Source: Populus alba (lineage: Eukaryota > Streptophyta > Magnoliopsida > Malpighiales > Salicaceae). From it: a stretch of 64,000 bases of DNA. This document shows positions 21,235 to 34,425 of this stretch, piece by piece (within the stretch, counting starts at the first letter, position 1; every line of letters starts with the position of its first letter). The stretch is from NCBI RefSeq assembly GCF_005239225.2, contig NC_133293.1, positions 2,294,001-2,358,000 on the forward strand. The letters run 5' to 3'. The position numbers and the translations under genes are program-made. The notes beneath the pieces were generated by a model. The model worked only from the letters and a program-made list of their open reading frames with translations, was not told where the DNA came from and made no database searches.

Positions 21235-24200
21235 ATGGCATCCGAAGGAAATTTTGTTCAACCAGCTATTCCCAGGTTTGATGGTCACTATGATCATTGG
21301 GCCATGCTGATGGAAAATTTCCTACGATCCAAAGAGTATTGGAGTTTGATCGAGGCAGGAATTCCAACAGTTGCAACTGGAACAGAACAGACGGAGGCAC
21401 AACAAAAGACTGTTGAAGACATGAGGCTGAAAGATTTGAAGGTTAAAAATTATCTCTTTCAAGCCATTGATCGTACCATTATGGAGACAATCTTGAATAG
21501 AGATTCAGCAAAAGGAATATGGGATTCCATGCGTCAAAAGTATCAAGGATCTACTAAGGTGAAACGGGCTCAACTACAAGCATTACGGAGAGAATTTGAG
21601 CTTCTTGGAATGAAAGCAGGAGAGAGTGTTGATGACTATTTCTGTAGAACTCTTACCATTGCCAACAAGATGAAATCTCAAGGTGAATGCATGGAACAAA
21701 CTGTTATCATTGAGAAGATTCTACGATCCATGACATCAAAGTTTGATTATGTCGTGTGCTCCATCGAAGAATCAAATAATCTTGCTATCATGACCATTGA
21801 TGAACTTCAAAGTAGCTTGCTTGTGCACGAGAAAAGAATGAAGGGCCATAAAGAGGAAGAGCAAGCTCTAAAAGTTACTAGTGGGGAGAGGTTTGAAGCA
21901 AGGGAGGATGATAGATTTGGGAGCAGAAACAGAGGCAGAGGCAGAGGTCGAGGAAGGCAATCTTTCAACAAAGCTCTCATTGAGTGCTATCGTTGTCATA
22001 AACTAGGACATTTTTCTTATGAATGTCCTAGTTGGGAAAAGGCAGCAAATTATGTGGAACTAGAAGAAGAAGATGATATGTTGCTCATGTCATACGTGGA
22101 ACCTAACAATTCCACCAAAGAAGAGGTATGGTTTTTAGACTCCGGTTGTAGCAGTCATATGAGTGGGAACAAACTGTGGTTTACACAGTTAGATGAAGGG
22201 TTCAGACACTCAGTTAAGCTAGGCAACAATTCTAAAATGGCAGTGATGGGAAAGGGATGTGTGAAGCTTAACATAGCTGGAGTGATGCAAAAGATTGATG
22301 GGGTTTACTATATCCCTTAATTAAAAAACAATTTGTTAAGTATGGGTCAACTACAGGAGAAAGGCTTATCTATACTTGTTCAAAACAATACGTGCAAATT
22401 GTTCCATCCAACTAGAGGTCTCATCATGGATACAACCATGACTTCTAACAGAATGTTTATCATAGCTGCAGTAATGCCTTCAAAGGAACCTGTGGCTTTC
22501 TTTCAAGCTACTGAGAAAGAAAAAACACAACTATGGCACAACAGGTTTGCTCATCTTAATTTCAAAGGTTTAAGAACATTGCATTCCAAGAAGATGGTTG
22601 AAGGGTTGCCATTACTTTCAGCTCCAATGAAAGTGCATACTGATTGTTTAGCGGGAAAACAACACAGGAGCAGCATTCCACAGAAAAGCTACTGGAGAGC
22701 AACATGCAAACTGCAACTTGTGCATTTTGATATTTGTGGACCTGTAACTCCAGAATCCAACAGTGGAAAAAGGTACCTTATCACTTTCATCGATGATTTT
22801 AGTAGAAAGTGTTGGGTTTATTTCATTTCAGCAAAGTCAGAAGCTTTTACTATGTTCAAAAAATTCAAAAGCTTAGCAGAAAAGGAGGCTGGTTCTTTAA
22901 TGGGGTGCTTAAGAACCGACAGAGGTGGGGAATTTACTTCTAAAGAATTCAATGAGTATTGTCTTTTGAATGGGATCAAAAGACAACTAACTGCATCATA
23001 CACGCCTCAGCAAAATGGTGTTGCTGAGAGGAAGAATCGGACAATCATGAATCTAGTTAGAAAAACATATTCCTAGAGAGTTCTGGCCAGAGGCAGTGAA
23101 CTGGTGTGTACATGTACTAAACAGGAGCCCTACTTTGGCAGTCAAAGATCTCACACCTGAAGAAGCATGGAGTTGTGTTAAACCTTCAGTGGCTTACTTT
23201 CATGTATTTGGTTGTATTGGTCACGTTCATATTCCAAATGTGAAAAGAACAAAGCTAGATTCAAGGAGTTCAAAGTGTGTATTACTAGGAGTAAGTGAAG
23301 AAACAAAAGGCTACAGAATGTATAATCCAATCACTAAGAAAATTGTGATTAGCCGTGATGTGATCTTTGAAGAAAACGAAGTTTGGGACTGGACAGAAGG
23401 TGACATCAATGTATTGCTGAAATGGGGAGATGCTGAGATCGATGTAGCTGAAGAATTTGATGCTGAAATTGAAGAGCAGGATCAAGAGTAGTTTGGAGAG
23501 CAAGAACAAGAGCAGCATGAAGTAAATAATTCTTCAGTTGGAGTAATTAGTTCATCTTCATCAAATTCATCTTCAACAAACTCAACTGAAGAAAATGAGC
23601 CTAATCAACCTTCTGCTGCTGAACACAATCCTCTTGCTGATTCTAATCAACCTGCTGCCAGAATTCGAAGACCACCATACTGGATACAGGATTATGTCAC
23701 AGGTGTAAATTTTTCTGAAGAAGAAGAAACTCAAAACATGGTATTTTATACCACTGCTGGAGATCCATACACCTATGAAGAAGCCTCAAAAAGTCAGAAA
23801 TGAAGAGCAGCCATGGATACTGAAATTTCAGCAATAGAGAGGAATGGTACATGGGACTTAACTGTGCTTCCACAACATGCAAGGAACATTGGTGTAAAAT
23901 GGATTTACAAGACAAAGCTCAATGAAAAGGGGGAAGTGAACAAATACAAAGCAAGGCTTGTAGCAAAGGGGTATACACAACAACATGGAATTGACTACAC
24001 TGAAGTGTTTGCACTAGTAGCCCGATGGGATACAATCCGAATGGTTCTCGCCATAGCATCACAGAGAGATTGGACAGTGTATCAGCTGGATGTAAAGAGT
24101 GCATTCCTCTATGGAGAATTAGATGAAGATGTGTATGTAGAGCAGCCCCTAGGCTATGAGAAGAAGGGAGAGGAATACAAAGTTTACAAATTAAAGAAAG

Positions 24201-25318
24201 CATTATACGGATTGAAGCAGGCACTGAGAGCCTGGTTTAGTAGAATTGAATCATATTTTCTAAAGGAAAGGTTTGTTCGATGTCCAAGTAAGCATACTCT
24301 ATTTGTAAAAACTCATTAAGAATGTCAAGGAGAAGGAAAGATTCTGGTGGTAAGCTTGTCTGTGGATGATCTGGTATTCACTGGAAATGACAAGGAAATG
24401 TTTGCAGATTTTAAAGCTTCAATGCAACGGGAATTTACTATGACAGATTTAGGTAAAATAAAGTTCTTTCTTAGAGTAGAAGTTGTGCAAAACGATGAAG
24501 GAATTTTCTTGAGTCAAAAGAAATATGCATTGGAGATCTTGGAGAGGTTTGGCTTGGAGAATGCAAATTCTGTTCGTAATCCAATAGTACAAGGTGTTAA
24601 ACTGATGAAGAATGAAGATGAACAGCAGGTGCATATGACTCAATATAAGCAGATGGTCGGTAGCCTTATGTATCTATCAGTTACAAGGCCAAACCTTATG
24701 TTTGTAGTGAGTTTAGTTAGTAGATATATGGAGCGACCAACAAATATACACATGCAGGCTATCAAAAGAATTTTGAGGTATGTAAAGGGCACAGTGGACT
24801 TGGGAATTTGCTACAAACAGGGAGCTGCAATTGATGAAATGTTGGTGGCCTTTTCTGATAGTGACTATGCCGGCAATCAAAATGATCGAAGGAGCACTTC
24901 TAGATATGTGTTTATGTTCAGTGGGGGAGCAGTTTCATGGAGTTCTAAGAAACAGCTAGTGGTTTCTCTTTCAACAACTGAGGCAGAATTCATATCTGCA
25001 GCTCATTGTGCTTGCCAGGTAGTGTGGATGAGAAGAGTGCTTGTAAGATTAAATTGCAAACAAGTTACACCTACTGTCATATATTGTGATAACATGTCTA
25101 TGATTAAACTAGCAAAAAATCCGGTTATGCATGGCAGAAGTAAGCATATAGATGTTAGGTTTCACTTTCTGCGTGAGCTGTGCAAAGAAGGTGTTATTGA
25201 GTTGAAGCACTGCAATACAAGAGATCAAGTTGCTGACATTATGACAAAAGCATTGAAGATGGATACATTTGAGAAGCTGAGAAATTTGATGGGCATATGT
25301 GCGGTCTCAAATGAATAA
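21235..25318 (+). pseudogene. Copia gag-pol polyprotein, broken
   Basis: Domains in order: gag of the UBN2/Retrotran_gag_2 type (21235-21990), CCHC zinc knuckle CYRCHKLGHFSYEC (about 21985), protease DSG motif in WFLDSGCSSHMSG (about 22132), integrase zinc region and DDE core (D in HFDICGPV, D in RTDRGGEF, E in NGVAERKN; 22530-23040), reverse transcriptase (23813-24700) and RNase H with SDSDYAG (from about 24855). Breaks: in-frame stops at 22318-22320, 23489-23491, 23801-23803 and 24317-24319, and a frameshift near 23060-23075 with apparent loss of a few codons. The YVDD box of the polymerase reads SVDD, and one cysteine of the integrase HHCC motif is a histidine. The element cannot make its own proteins. 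It belongs to superfamily Copia; the lineage is not determined. Confidence 0.93.
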
Positions 25319-25362
25319 ACCGTTACTTTTATTACTGATGCTAAACTGCTTGCTGGAAAACA

Positions 25363-25382
25363 ATGCAGTTTAAGGGAGGATT
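25363..25382 (+). promoter_or_regulatory. Copia polypurine tract
   Basis: CAGTTTAAGGGAGGATT lies directly before the right LTR, where plus-strand DNA synthesis of the retroelement is primed. Confidence 0.8.
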
Positions 25383-25607
25383 TGTTGCAACTAAGTCAGT
25401 TAATAAATGTCCTAGTCTTTAGGATTAAGAGATAAGATTTGATTTATTCCTTGTTTACTAAACCATGTTTGTAGGAGTGCTAAACGTGGGTTGCATATTT
25501 TTCTATTTTCTGTTGTAATAGCTGATATATATAACAGCTCTGTTTCATTGAATAAAATGCTTTTTCATTCTCTTCATTTGTGTGTTAAAAGGATTATGAC
25601 TCCAACA
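25383..25607 (+). repeat. Right LTR of the Copia element
   Basis: Same length as the left LTR, five substitutions, ends TCCAACA before the CATTT duplication. Confidence 0.95.
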
Positions 25608-26262
25608 CATTTTACGGAGTTCATAATCCGCCGAGAGTCACTTATATTTTTCAGTGAGATGAACCGTGTGTTGTTACAAGGACACAAACTCCTGAAACTG
25701 GATACTCTATATTGATTGAGAGCTATCAACGATTGAGACACTATGAGCCACCTGCAAGTTCTTAGATGTAGTGTTGGAGAGTCCATACATCTAATTTTTA
25801 TTGGGTCCATCAAAAGATCTTAACTCCATCAACTAATTCGGATCAAAGCTCGAGTGGGTTGAAGGATCATCCCCGCATCTCTTCCTCAACCGGTTATTAT
25901 ATGTCTCCAAAAATTAAAAAAGAAATCCTCAAATTCAATTCAAGAAAGTAATTACTTATGAAAGAAAATGGTTGAACGAACATACCACAAAATATTAAGT
26001 GCGGTTATCAATGAACTGTTGCACCCCCTATTGGCAGTCTTCACTCCGCATGTGCTCTCGACAAAAAGCTCCATTAGGCTCGGCTCACATCCAAAAGACA
26101 TAGCCTGTAAAAAAAAATGTTGCAAGTTAAATATATTTTTAAATAACAAAAAATTAATTAATCCTAGATGTCATTTAAAATTAATCTTATCATCCGCTTC
26201 ACATGTGCAACAAACAGAACAGAGCCGCCGATGTGTGTGGTATCCAAAGTATTTTTAAATTT

Positions 26263-29030
26263 TTCGCTCCACAAATAAACCTGTGCGGCAGCTTAGTCCC
26301 CACTAGACTCAACCTATCCTCATCAATTCCACTCGTGTTTGCCTAGCAACCAAGTGTTTCCCTCACCCAAGAGTTTTTCCCCACTTTCCCAAGTTAGAAG
26401 ACAAACAGGATACATAAGTAGAATAAGTTAATCAAAGTGCACAACAAGCTTTACGGGAACTCTTTCCTAACTTTTATTAATCTTGTAGACAAAGGAATAC
26501 ACTATACATAAATTTGTATGTGTGCTATGCATAAAGAACACATGCTACACCAAGTTTGCATCCCCATGTCATGCCCCCACAACTAAGAGCTACAACAACT
26601 ATTTGAAGACAAGCATTTACTAGGCCCAACTTTCATTCCTACATTTAAGGAACTAGTGGGACACTATCTTACCCTTGTTCACCCATGAACATAGTGATCC
26701 TGTTATCTAACAAGTAATGGGTAGTTTTCCCCCATGATCGCTATGATCTCCCATGATTTTAGTGGGTTGAGAGCATTTTCCAGCCTTGCTCCCATGTTTT
26801 CCAACACATCCTCCATGCTCTTGGACAACTTCCCCCGCTAACAATCATGGTGTGACCACCCATAACCACTTGTGTAATTTCCCATCCTTGTTGTCCATGT
26901 TGCTGCCACATCTCTTGCATGCCTTAGATAGTCCTTCGTCCAAGTTTCAGATCGTGCCAAGTCATGCCCATGACTTGCATAAGCTATTGTAAATTCGCAT
27001 CTGCGTACATGCTGCCAATGTTTGCACTACTAATATCCGCGACAACCCTTGTTTTCATCAACCTACACCCCTGATGAGTTTTATTTCCTGCTCTATACAG
27101 TCCAACATCCAACCCATGTTCGTCAAACAATTTGCGCTGTTGATTTTCCTTGATGAACTTAGAACTGCACAAAATTGTATTGTCGATTTTCCCAACTATT
27201 GGCATTGCTGCCAGTGCCCTAAACAATGTTTTGGATAGCCTGCTGAAGTGTGAACCTTGTGCACATTTAACACTGTTACAAACCACCCCTACCAAAAGAA
27301 CTCGGTGCCCTCGTTAGACAAACTTGAAGTACCCTTGCACCCCATCAATTCCTTGTCACAATCCATGTTTCTCCCTACGAAACCCTTAGCTTTGCCCACA
27401 TTCAACAACAATTCAGTCCACCAAATCTTTGTCACCTGTTTCAAAACCAAGATGTGACACAATTCTATTTTGGCCCATTGCTTTCAACAAATATCAAACA
27501 CGTCATACTCGCAAGCATGTTTTCATGAAGTTCGAACACACTAATCACACGCATCCAAGGTATCCATCCCGCTTCACAAAATACATTCACATAAAATCAC
27601 TTTGAAAAACAACATGAGCTCCCATACAAACATCTAATTCTCCAACCATTTCGGATGCCAAACCTGGAAGCATAAAATTTAAATATTGCTTAATTGTCCA
27701 TTGTACAACAATCAACTCTGCTTCCATCACCATGATTTGTCCATCGTCAAAGTTATGGAACTCCTCTAATTCTGCCTTTGCCCAACGCAATTTGGCCCAG
27801 CCACCTCCTCCATATAAAGGCTGGCCCTTTGATGACTAAATTCTTGTCTTAGCCATCCAGCACACGCATAGGATTCCCATATGTCATCTCCTTAGCACCC
27901 CTCTCTACTGAGATAGCATTGAGTTGTGCTCTTTTCAGGCATTCCTTTTTAAAATGCTTACCCTCACAAATAAAATAACCTGAACTTGATTTCGAAACTT
28001 TTTCCGTGCCCTTGGCTTCTGACTTCCCATTGCCATCAGCTTGTTTAGGTTCTCCCCCACCAAGCCCTTTTTTCTTCTTTTTCATATCATACCTATCCAT
28101 CAATGAGTACGAAATAGAAGATGCTCCAGCAGTCCCTTTGCTATCGTTCGCTCTAAAATCTGCCAACCCATCAACAGCAGCGACGGCCAAAGACAAGTCT
28201 TAAACATTTTGCCTACACAACTCCAACTGCACCCACAACTGAAGTCCTAACAGAAAATTGAACATTATGTCCTCCTCGGACAAGTTATCAATATCCATAA
28301 TTAAAGAACTAAATTTCTCCACCTAATCCCTTACTGGCCCGTTTTGCTGCAACTTTTTCAAGTCTTCCCTCGCAATCTAGCACGTGTTGTTAGGCAGAAA
28401 TTACTCTTTCAACTCGCATTTCAGACTCTCCCACATCTCTATTTTTGGCCTATTAACATTCAAGTCCTCCTTGGATTTTGTTTGCCATCATTATTTTGCA
28501 TCACTCAATAAGTACATTACCGTAATGTTCACTTGTTCAGCCAACCCGACCTTGGCAACACTAAAATAGTGTTCCATATCCCACAAGAAATTCTCTAATT
28601 CCTTGGAACTTTAGGCTTAAAAGAGCCTACACCCCCTGATGCAATTGCGACTGCTTGTTTCAAGACAACCAATTCTTCGTTGACAACCTACAACTTTTGG
28701 CTTATCTCTGCTGTAAGTTCTACATACTGTCCAGCAATGTTGTCAGCGATTTCCATAGCCAAGTCAAGTCAATCCAGAATTGAACGATCCTCATCATCAA
28801 GAATATCCCCCATCTAGCCCTCTAAACGAAGCAACCTTTCCCGAATAGTCTCCATACCTCTAGCATAAGACTTCAAGCCTATAATTTCACAAACTGATCC
28901 AATGATGGCTTGTCACACGAAACTCTCCATTGTTTTGTTAGTAAGATTTGTCCTTTGATCTTTGCCTACAGAACGATCTCGTTGTCCTACCAAGAATGCA
29001 ACAACACGTTGATACCAATTTTATATTAGT
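26263..29030 (-). mobile_element. Gypsy-type retrotransposon remnant (gag only)
   Basis: On the minus strand, a primer binding site TTGGTATCAA (about 29020-29009) is followed by gag sequence leftwards to about 27850, then about 1.5 kb without recognised domains that may include LTR sequence (a possible 3' LTR at 26270-27450). There is no protease, reverse transcriptase or integrase. The right-hand LTR expected next to the primer site is missing, and neither TSD nor TG/CA ends can be paired. The insertion replaced about 240 bp of the CACTA B gene. Confidence 0.65.
27849..28960 (-). pseudogene. Gypsy gag pseudogene
   Basis: Minus-strand reading gives a gag of the type seen in plant chromovirus-like Gypsy elements: an N-terminal METIRERLLRLEG-like coil, an LENFLWDMEHYF-like capsid start, a FLLGLQLW-like segment, a lysine-rich linker, then a zinc knuckle and a KRAQLNAI-like tail. 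The knuckle should read C-x2-C-x3-H-x4-C; here the first cysteine is a tyrosine (YFICEGKHFKKEC). Several in-frame stops lie in the first 250 codons; the last 115 codons (28196-27849) are open. Confidence 0.7.
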
Positions 29031-29579
29031 TAATGACAAATTAGATTTTAATATATAATTTATTTTAAAAAAAAATATTGTATCATTTTTTATATTACCT
29101 AGTTGCCGCGTGATTCTCCCAAACCCTCCTCACAACATTGTCACTCGTATTATCCCACTCAGATTTTTAGAAACCTGACTCCATTGCAACAATGGAATCT
29201 CCATCAATGATTTAAACACCGATGTTATTACTCAGGCGACCTCAATGTTTGTGAACTTGAAAATCAATAAAATTAAAACAATATTAATTAGTTGTTCACA
29301 AATTACATTAAAAGAAAAAATAACTCAAATCAATACAAACTTCATAACAAACTTACATTGAAAGGTCGTCCTTCCAATGTGCCTCATATTTGTGGGTGAA
29401 TTGACCCTGTTGTGAAGGCCATCACCTTTACGTTGTGGAACTGCGCTAAAAGAGGCAGCGTCATGACTTGGCGCAAGTGCCTTTTCTTGGTCGCCACCTA
29501 ATGACATGTCATCATCGCTGCTAGAAGAACTAGCTGCGACCATGTGCTCACGACCTACTGTTGATTTTGTCCTACACAT

Positions 29580-30304
29580 CTACACAAATTTGATGAATAA
29601 TTAAATAATAAAATATGAATTTTTTTATAAAAAAAAAATTCAGGAGCACCTCCTCATTACTAGAGACTACCCAAATTAATCAAACCTGCAAATATTAACA
29701 AGATTTATGCAACAAACCAATTGATTTTAGTTTATTTATACCAGAAATAATTTATTCCTATATATTCAACTAACATCTATATAATTTAACAATAACAATT
29801 AAAATTCAACAAAACAATCAAACACTTTATTGTGCAATATATACAATAAAATTGAGATAAAACAATTAAATTTAATTCTATATATTCAATTAACATTTAT
29901 ATGGAAAATTTACCAATAATCCATTAAAATTCAACAAAACAATAAATCAATATTGCAATAAAAACAATAAAATAGGCAACAAATTATATATATATATATA
30001 TATAAAAACTAGACTTTAGAAATGAAAAATGCTTACCTTAATAGTGTGTTTATTTTTAGACTTTATATATGTACAATACATAAACACAAAAAAAAATTAT
30101 ATTGTTAATAAATCGAAGAAAAGATGAAAAATAAAAAATCATAACAAGTGAAGAGAATCACAATACATACCTTTTAAATGTTGAAGATGAAGATAGAATG
30201 AGAAATTGAAGCACAATCACTTGAATTGAGAGGAAAAAATGAGAGGCGATTGATGAAAATTGAAAGAAAGGAAAAATAAACTGAAGGGGCTCTCGTTGAG
30301 ATTT
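29580..30304. other. Non-coding 5' region of the TNPA-like gene in CACTA B
   Basis: AT-rich DNA with an (AT)n run at about 29987-30003, corresponding in position to 36124-37480 of element C but without C's 139-bp tandem repeats. No coding pattern. Confidence 0.5.
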
Positions 30305-30800
30305 ATATTGCGTTTTTTACCGATGGATTCAATGATGGAATATTAAATAATATTATTTTTAATTAATTCGTTTGTGATTCTCTCAGTGAATTCACCTTGA
30401 AATTTTCATTTTGCTCTAAAATTTAAAAAAGCCCTTTAGAATTTTCTCATTTCGTCGTTAGTCTGTCAGTAATTCCCTTGCTAATGTGAAATAGTACACA
30501 CGATCAGAGATGCATTCATTACCCACGCTTGGAATTCACATTCCGTTGGTAGGTCATTGGTAATTCCCTCGGTGACTTGCAACTGACTCAAAGGACTTTA
30601 ATTGACAATACCGACATAGGAGGTGAACAATTCCCATTGCCTCTAGATAACGCCGATGGATAAAAAACTATCGGTGTTTCCATTGATGATGTGTGAACAA
30701 TTCCCATCACCTCTATAAAACACCGACTAACAAGAAATTGTTAGTGTTTTCATTGGTGATGTGGGAATTGTTCACCTTTTCAGAGTGTGAATAGTTTCCA
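30305..30800. repeat. Internal block of CACTA terminal-type repeats (element B)
   Basis: Degenerate copies of ACCGATGGA/TCGGTGAT-like units occur in both orientations, with a repeated GTGAACAATTCCCATC motif at three places. The block lies between the two CACTA genes, the same place as 37483-37975 in element C. In CACTA elements such units near the ends bind the TNPA-type protein; an internal block is less usual. Confidence 0.6.
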
Positions 30801-30988
30801 TCGGTGATGTACACAATGAATGGTAGGTTGTGTTTGTTTTCATATCTATCCTCCCTACAAATACTTAAATTGAAAATTACACGCCTAACACGGTAACAAT
30901 AGTTCATAGATGAATTATGAAATAAATATTTTTGCATCTGTAAATATTACATTCTAACAAATTGTATTACACTTTCGTGTTTTGAAAG

Positions 30989-33100
30989 TTAGTCAGAATT
31001 ATCTTCTTCTTCTTCAATTGAGGGGTCATTAGCTCCGCCGTAATCTTCAACGTTGATAACATTGGAATCATCATCTTCATATATTTGTGCTTGTCCGTTG
31101 GAGCTTAGAACAACATTCAACTCCTCAACGTCAACATTAACAAGACTATTATCAAAGACGTGAAAATTTGAATTTTCTTCTAAGTCAATCAATGGAGCAA
31201 CTCGATATGGTTCAACCAACTCACTATCATGAAAGACATCGTCTACCACACTTGTGTCTTTATTCTCATTCTGAACAACCTCTACATGACCAATAGGTTT
31301 TGTTTTTAAAAAATGGATAATCAATCAACTCTTAAATGATCATTTCTAAAGTAAGGGGTGGATGTGTAATAAATTTGCTGGCATTGCTTGGCGAAAATAA
31401 AGGCATCGTTTACATTATGGAGTCTAGCTTTTGAGTTAATTTTGACCAGACCATAGTGGGGATCTACTCTGATTCCCTTGTCAGTGGTGTCATACCAGTA
31501 GCATTTAAATAAAAACACTCTATTATGCCTGTTATGATATTGTAGTTCAACGACCTCTTCTAATTTATCATAATAGTCAATTTCAAACTTACTACTAGTC
31601 GATCCCTTAACACAAACACCATTGTTATATGTCTTTCTTCCATACTCGTATTATTCAGTATGAAACATATAGCCATTGACAAAATACATGTTGTAACACT
31701 TTACTTTTCGTTCATGACCCAGACTTAGTAAAGACAATGAAGCGCTAATATTCCTTACCAATTGATAAACCTTGTACATCAAGTACAATAATGAATAGTA
31801 AATGAGAATTTTATAATGAAATTAAGTACAATGATACATGATGAGTTTGTGATAGTACTTATATGTGTTCTGAACCACGTGGTGAATTGTTCATCTTGCA
31901 ATCGAAAGATTTATGATTCTATTAGCTGTGAGTTATTAAACATTAAATATTATCAATGTTGCCTATGAGGTTTTCAAAAAATGTATGAGTTTGTGATATT
32001 GCAATAGATAAACAGTCCATCTACAACAACGTTTAAGTAGTATATATACTTACTGAATAAAAGGTCTTAGTTCATCACAATTAAATAGCACATAATTATG
32101 TGCTTATGTGAATTTTATTTCAGATAAATATCTTCCCTTTACAACACTTTTAGATGTGGGTTGTTCAGGATTGGAGAATACTGATAAGTTTCCACTCGAA
32201 GGCACTTCACCACCACCATCATGTTGTAAAACGCGGTGGATTCTTGTTCTCAGATGAGGCTCGAAATAGTATGATATAAATGTTGAGATCTCCTCAACAA
32301 TATAGTAACTTGCTAGAGATAATGAGTTTTTGATAGTACTTACATGTGTTTTGAACCGCATGGCAAATTATTCATCTTGTAATCGAAAGATTTGGGATTC
32401 GGTTAACCGTGAGTTATTGGACAGTAAATATTGTCAATGTTTCCTACAAGGTTTTCAAAATTTTATGAGTTTACAATATTACAATATATAAATAGTATAT
32501 TTTTAACAAAGTTTAAGTAGTACATATACTTACTGAATAAAAGGCCTCAGCTCATCACAGTTAAATAGAAAATAATTATGTGCTTGTCTAAACTCTATTT
32601 CAAACAAATATCTTCCCCTTACGACATTTTTAGGTGTGGGTCGTCCATGATTGGAGAATATTGACAAGTTCCCATTAAAAGGCACTTCACCACTATCATC
32701 ATGTCGTGAAACACGGTTGATTCTCGTTCTCAAATGAGGTTCAAAATAGTATAAGATAAATGTTGAGATCTCCTCAAAGATATAGGCCTCACATATCAAA
32801 GCCTCAACATGCGCCTTATTCTTAACCTTTTTATTAAGATTGAACAAGTACCGGTATGGAATTAAACATATATTTTTCAATTAAGAAAAACAATGAAAAT
32901 ACTTTATGAATTACATTGCATTTGTAATATCGAACATTTAAAATGGATACATCCATTTATACTAGATCGGTCCACCAACTTTTGCCTTATACAGTAAATG
33001 TATGGGTAGATGCTCCATCAAGTCAAAAAATGATGGAGCGCATATCATCTCAAGTCAGAATATATCTCTAAAGAAATGACTAATCTCTGTAAGTGCATCT
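30989..33100 (-). pseudogene. TNP2-type transposase pseudogene of CACTA B, C-terminal half
   Basis: Reading on the minus strand: TNP2 end (33100-32880), DUF4218-like segment with EEISTFISYYFEPH (present twice because of a tandem duplication), DUF4216 (31518-31321, FKCYWYDTTDKGIRVD), then an acidic C-terminal tail (31324-30989) rich in Asp and Glu. The gene continues upstream at 42157 after the solo LTR insertion. Stops and frameshifts prevent a full product. The longest open piece is 116 codons (32880-32530). Confidence 0.75.
31840..32812. repeat. Tandem duplication of about 480 bp in the CACTA B transposase
   Basis: The block from TTGATAGTACTT (about 31851) to CTCCTCAACAATATAG (about 32305) recurs from 32332 to about 32785 with roughly 10 percent differences. 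The duplicated unit carries the FEPHLRTRI...HDDGGEVP-type segment, so that protein part occurs twice. Confidence 0.85.
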
Positions 33101-33796
33101 TGTCACCCGTCACCCGCGCGACGATTCGTCGGCGATTTTTTGTTTTTTTGCTCGGTTGGTTCTTTAAGAGTCACCACCTAGAATTTGATTAAGGGTTACT
33201 AGGAAACCCAGATGTACTAGTATTTATCAGAGATTCGAGGGTAGGGGACTAATTATGGCTAGGGAAGGTATTGACACCCCTAGCGCACCCTACCTGAGAT
33301 AAGCTGCTTTGCGGTTTGATGCGATTTGAAAATTTGAAATATTAATCAAATTCTTAAGGCTTTAATAAATCAGTTATTAAATCCTAAAATAAATGAAGAA
33401 ACGTGTTTTTACATTTTCACGGGAAATACAACATGATTTTTATTTATCCTCAAAATATTTAACCATATTCAAATTAAACACTTAATTCTTTTTGTCCTTT
33501 TTTATTTTTATAATTCAATAACATAAATAAATAAATAAAATACAAACACACACGCATCTCTTTTTATTATGTTTTTCTCATACACCCACATTTACATATT
33601 ACAAAATATTACAAAACAACAAGAATTCAAAATTTACCCAAACAAGGCCTTAACAGTTTCAAAATTATAGAAAAGACCCCCTAAAAATACAAAATTTCAG
33701 GAAAGCCTTCAGGGTATAGCTGGACTAGTGGCGGCACGTGGACCTCACGCCCACCACCATTGGCGGTGCGTGGATCCACCACTACAAGATTTCACA

Positions 33797-34275
33797 GTTT
33801 TACCGACGGCAATATTTCGTCGGTGTGTGATAGAACGTTCATCGGTAAAGTATTTACCGACTATATTATCGACGGAATACTCCCGTCGGAATACCTTTTG
33901 TCGGTGATTCCACATTTCGTCGCTTATATCGGTCGGTAATACAAAAAAAACATTTACCGACGGTTTTACCGACGAACCGTGCGCGCCAAAAAAAAAAAAG
34001 TTTCCTGCTTGGAATATACCGACGAAATATTTTCCGTCGATGTTATGTAAATACCGACGGAATACATCCGTCGGCAAAAGTGTCGGTGATATTTCATACC
34101 GACCGAATAAATCCGTCTGTAAATTCATCGGTATTTTTATACCGACGGATTATTTCCGTCGGTGATGGGATGGAATACCGCAGACACTGTCCAATGTCGA
34201 CGGATTATTTCCGTCGGTGAATATGTCGGTGATGGGTGTCCAATGCCGACGGATTTTTTCCGTCGGTAAATCCCT
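33797..34275. repeat. Left subterminal repeats of CACTA C
   Basis: Many copies of the ACCGACGGA unit and its inverse TCCGTCGGT, often as short inverted pairs (for example GACGGATTATTTCCGTCGG at about 34144 and 34199). These are the expected docking sites for the element's DNA-binding protein. Confidence 0.85.
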
Positions 34276-34425
34276 GTGTAATTTTTTTTTTAATTATTTA
34301 GAAAAAATAATATAAATTAATAGTAATACAAACCAATTATGCAAATAAAATTTATATTAAGCAACAAAAACTCAAAGTTAAATAATATTCATTACAAAAT
34401 GAATGTGTTTTAAAAAAAAAAACAA

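Larger units (their letters stand above)
20906..25607 (+). mobile_element. Complete Copia LTR retrotransposon (TSD CATTT)
   Basis: A 4702-bp element with 225-bp LTRs (20906-21130 and 25383-25607) and a perfect 5-bp duplication CATTT (20901-20905 and 25608-25612). The primer binding site TGGTATCAGCGC begins 2 bp after the left LTR and a polypurine tract (AAGGGAGGAT) sits just before the right LTR. The LTRs differ at 5 of 225 positions (four transitions, one transversion), about 2.2 percent, which marks a fairly recent insertion. It is inserted in the TNPA-like gene of CACTA B, close to the receptor kinase promoter. Confidence 0.97.
20848..29579 (-). pseudogene. TNPA-like (Transposase_24 type) pseudogene of CACTA B
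   Basis: Minus-strand relic of the second CACTA gene, aligned by eye to 34426-36123 in element C. The N-terminal exon (29579-29340) keeps the Ser-rich plus Asp run SSSSSDDDMSLGG found in C. The middle matches the PMELFVETH-type segment at about 26090-25985. The C-terminal coiled-coil exon is cut at 20905/25608 by the Copia insertion, whose CATTT duplication lies in the codons for the coiled coil. A Gypsy remnant occupies 26263-29030, replacing about 240 bp of the gene. Stops are frequent. TNPA-like proteins bind the repeated terminal motifs of CACTA elements; this copy cannot be made. Confidence 0.7.

Noticed and set aside
27587..27790. A 67-codon minus-strand frame downstream of the Gypsy gag
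   Set aside because: Possibly retroelement-derived, but no protease, reverse transcriptase or integrase motif is present, so it is included only within the Gypsy remnant.
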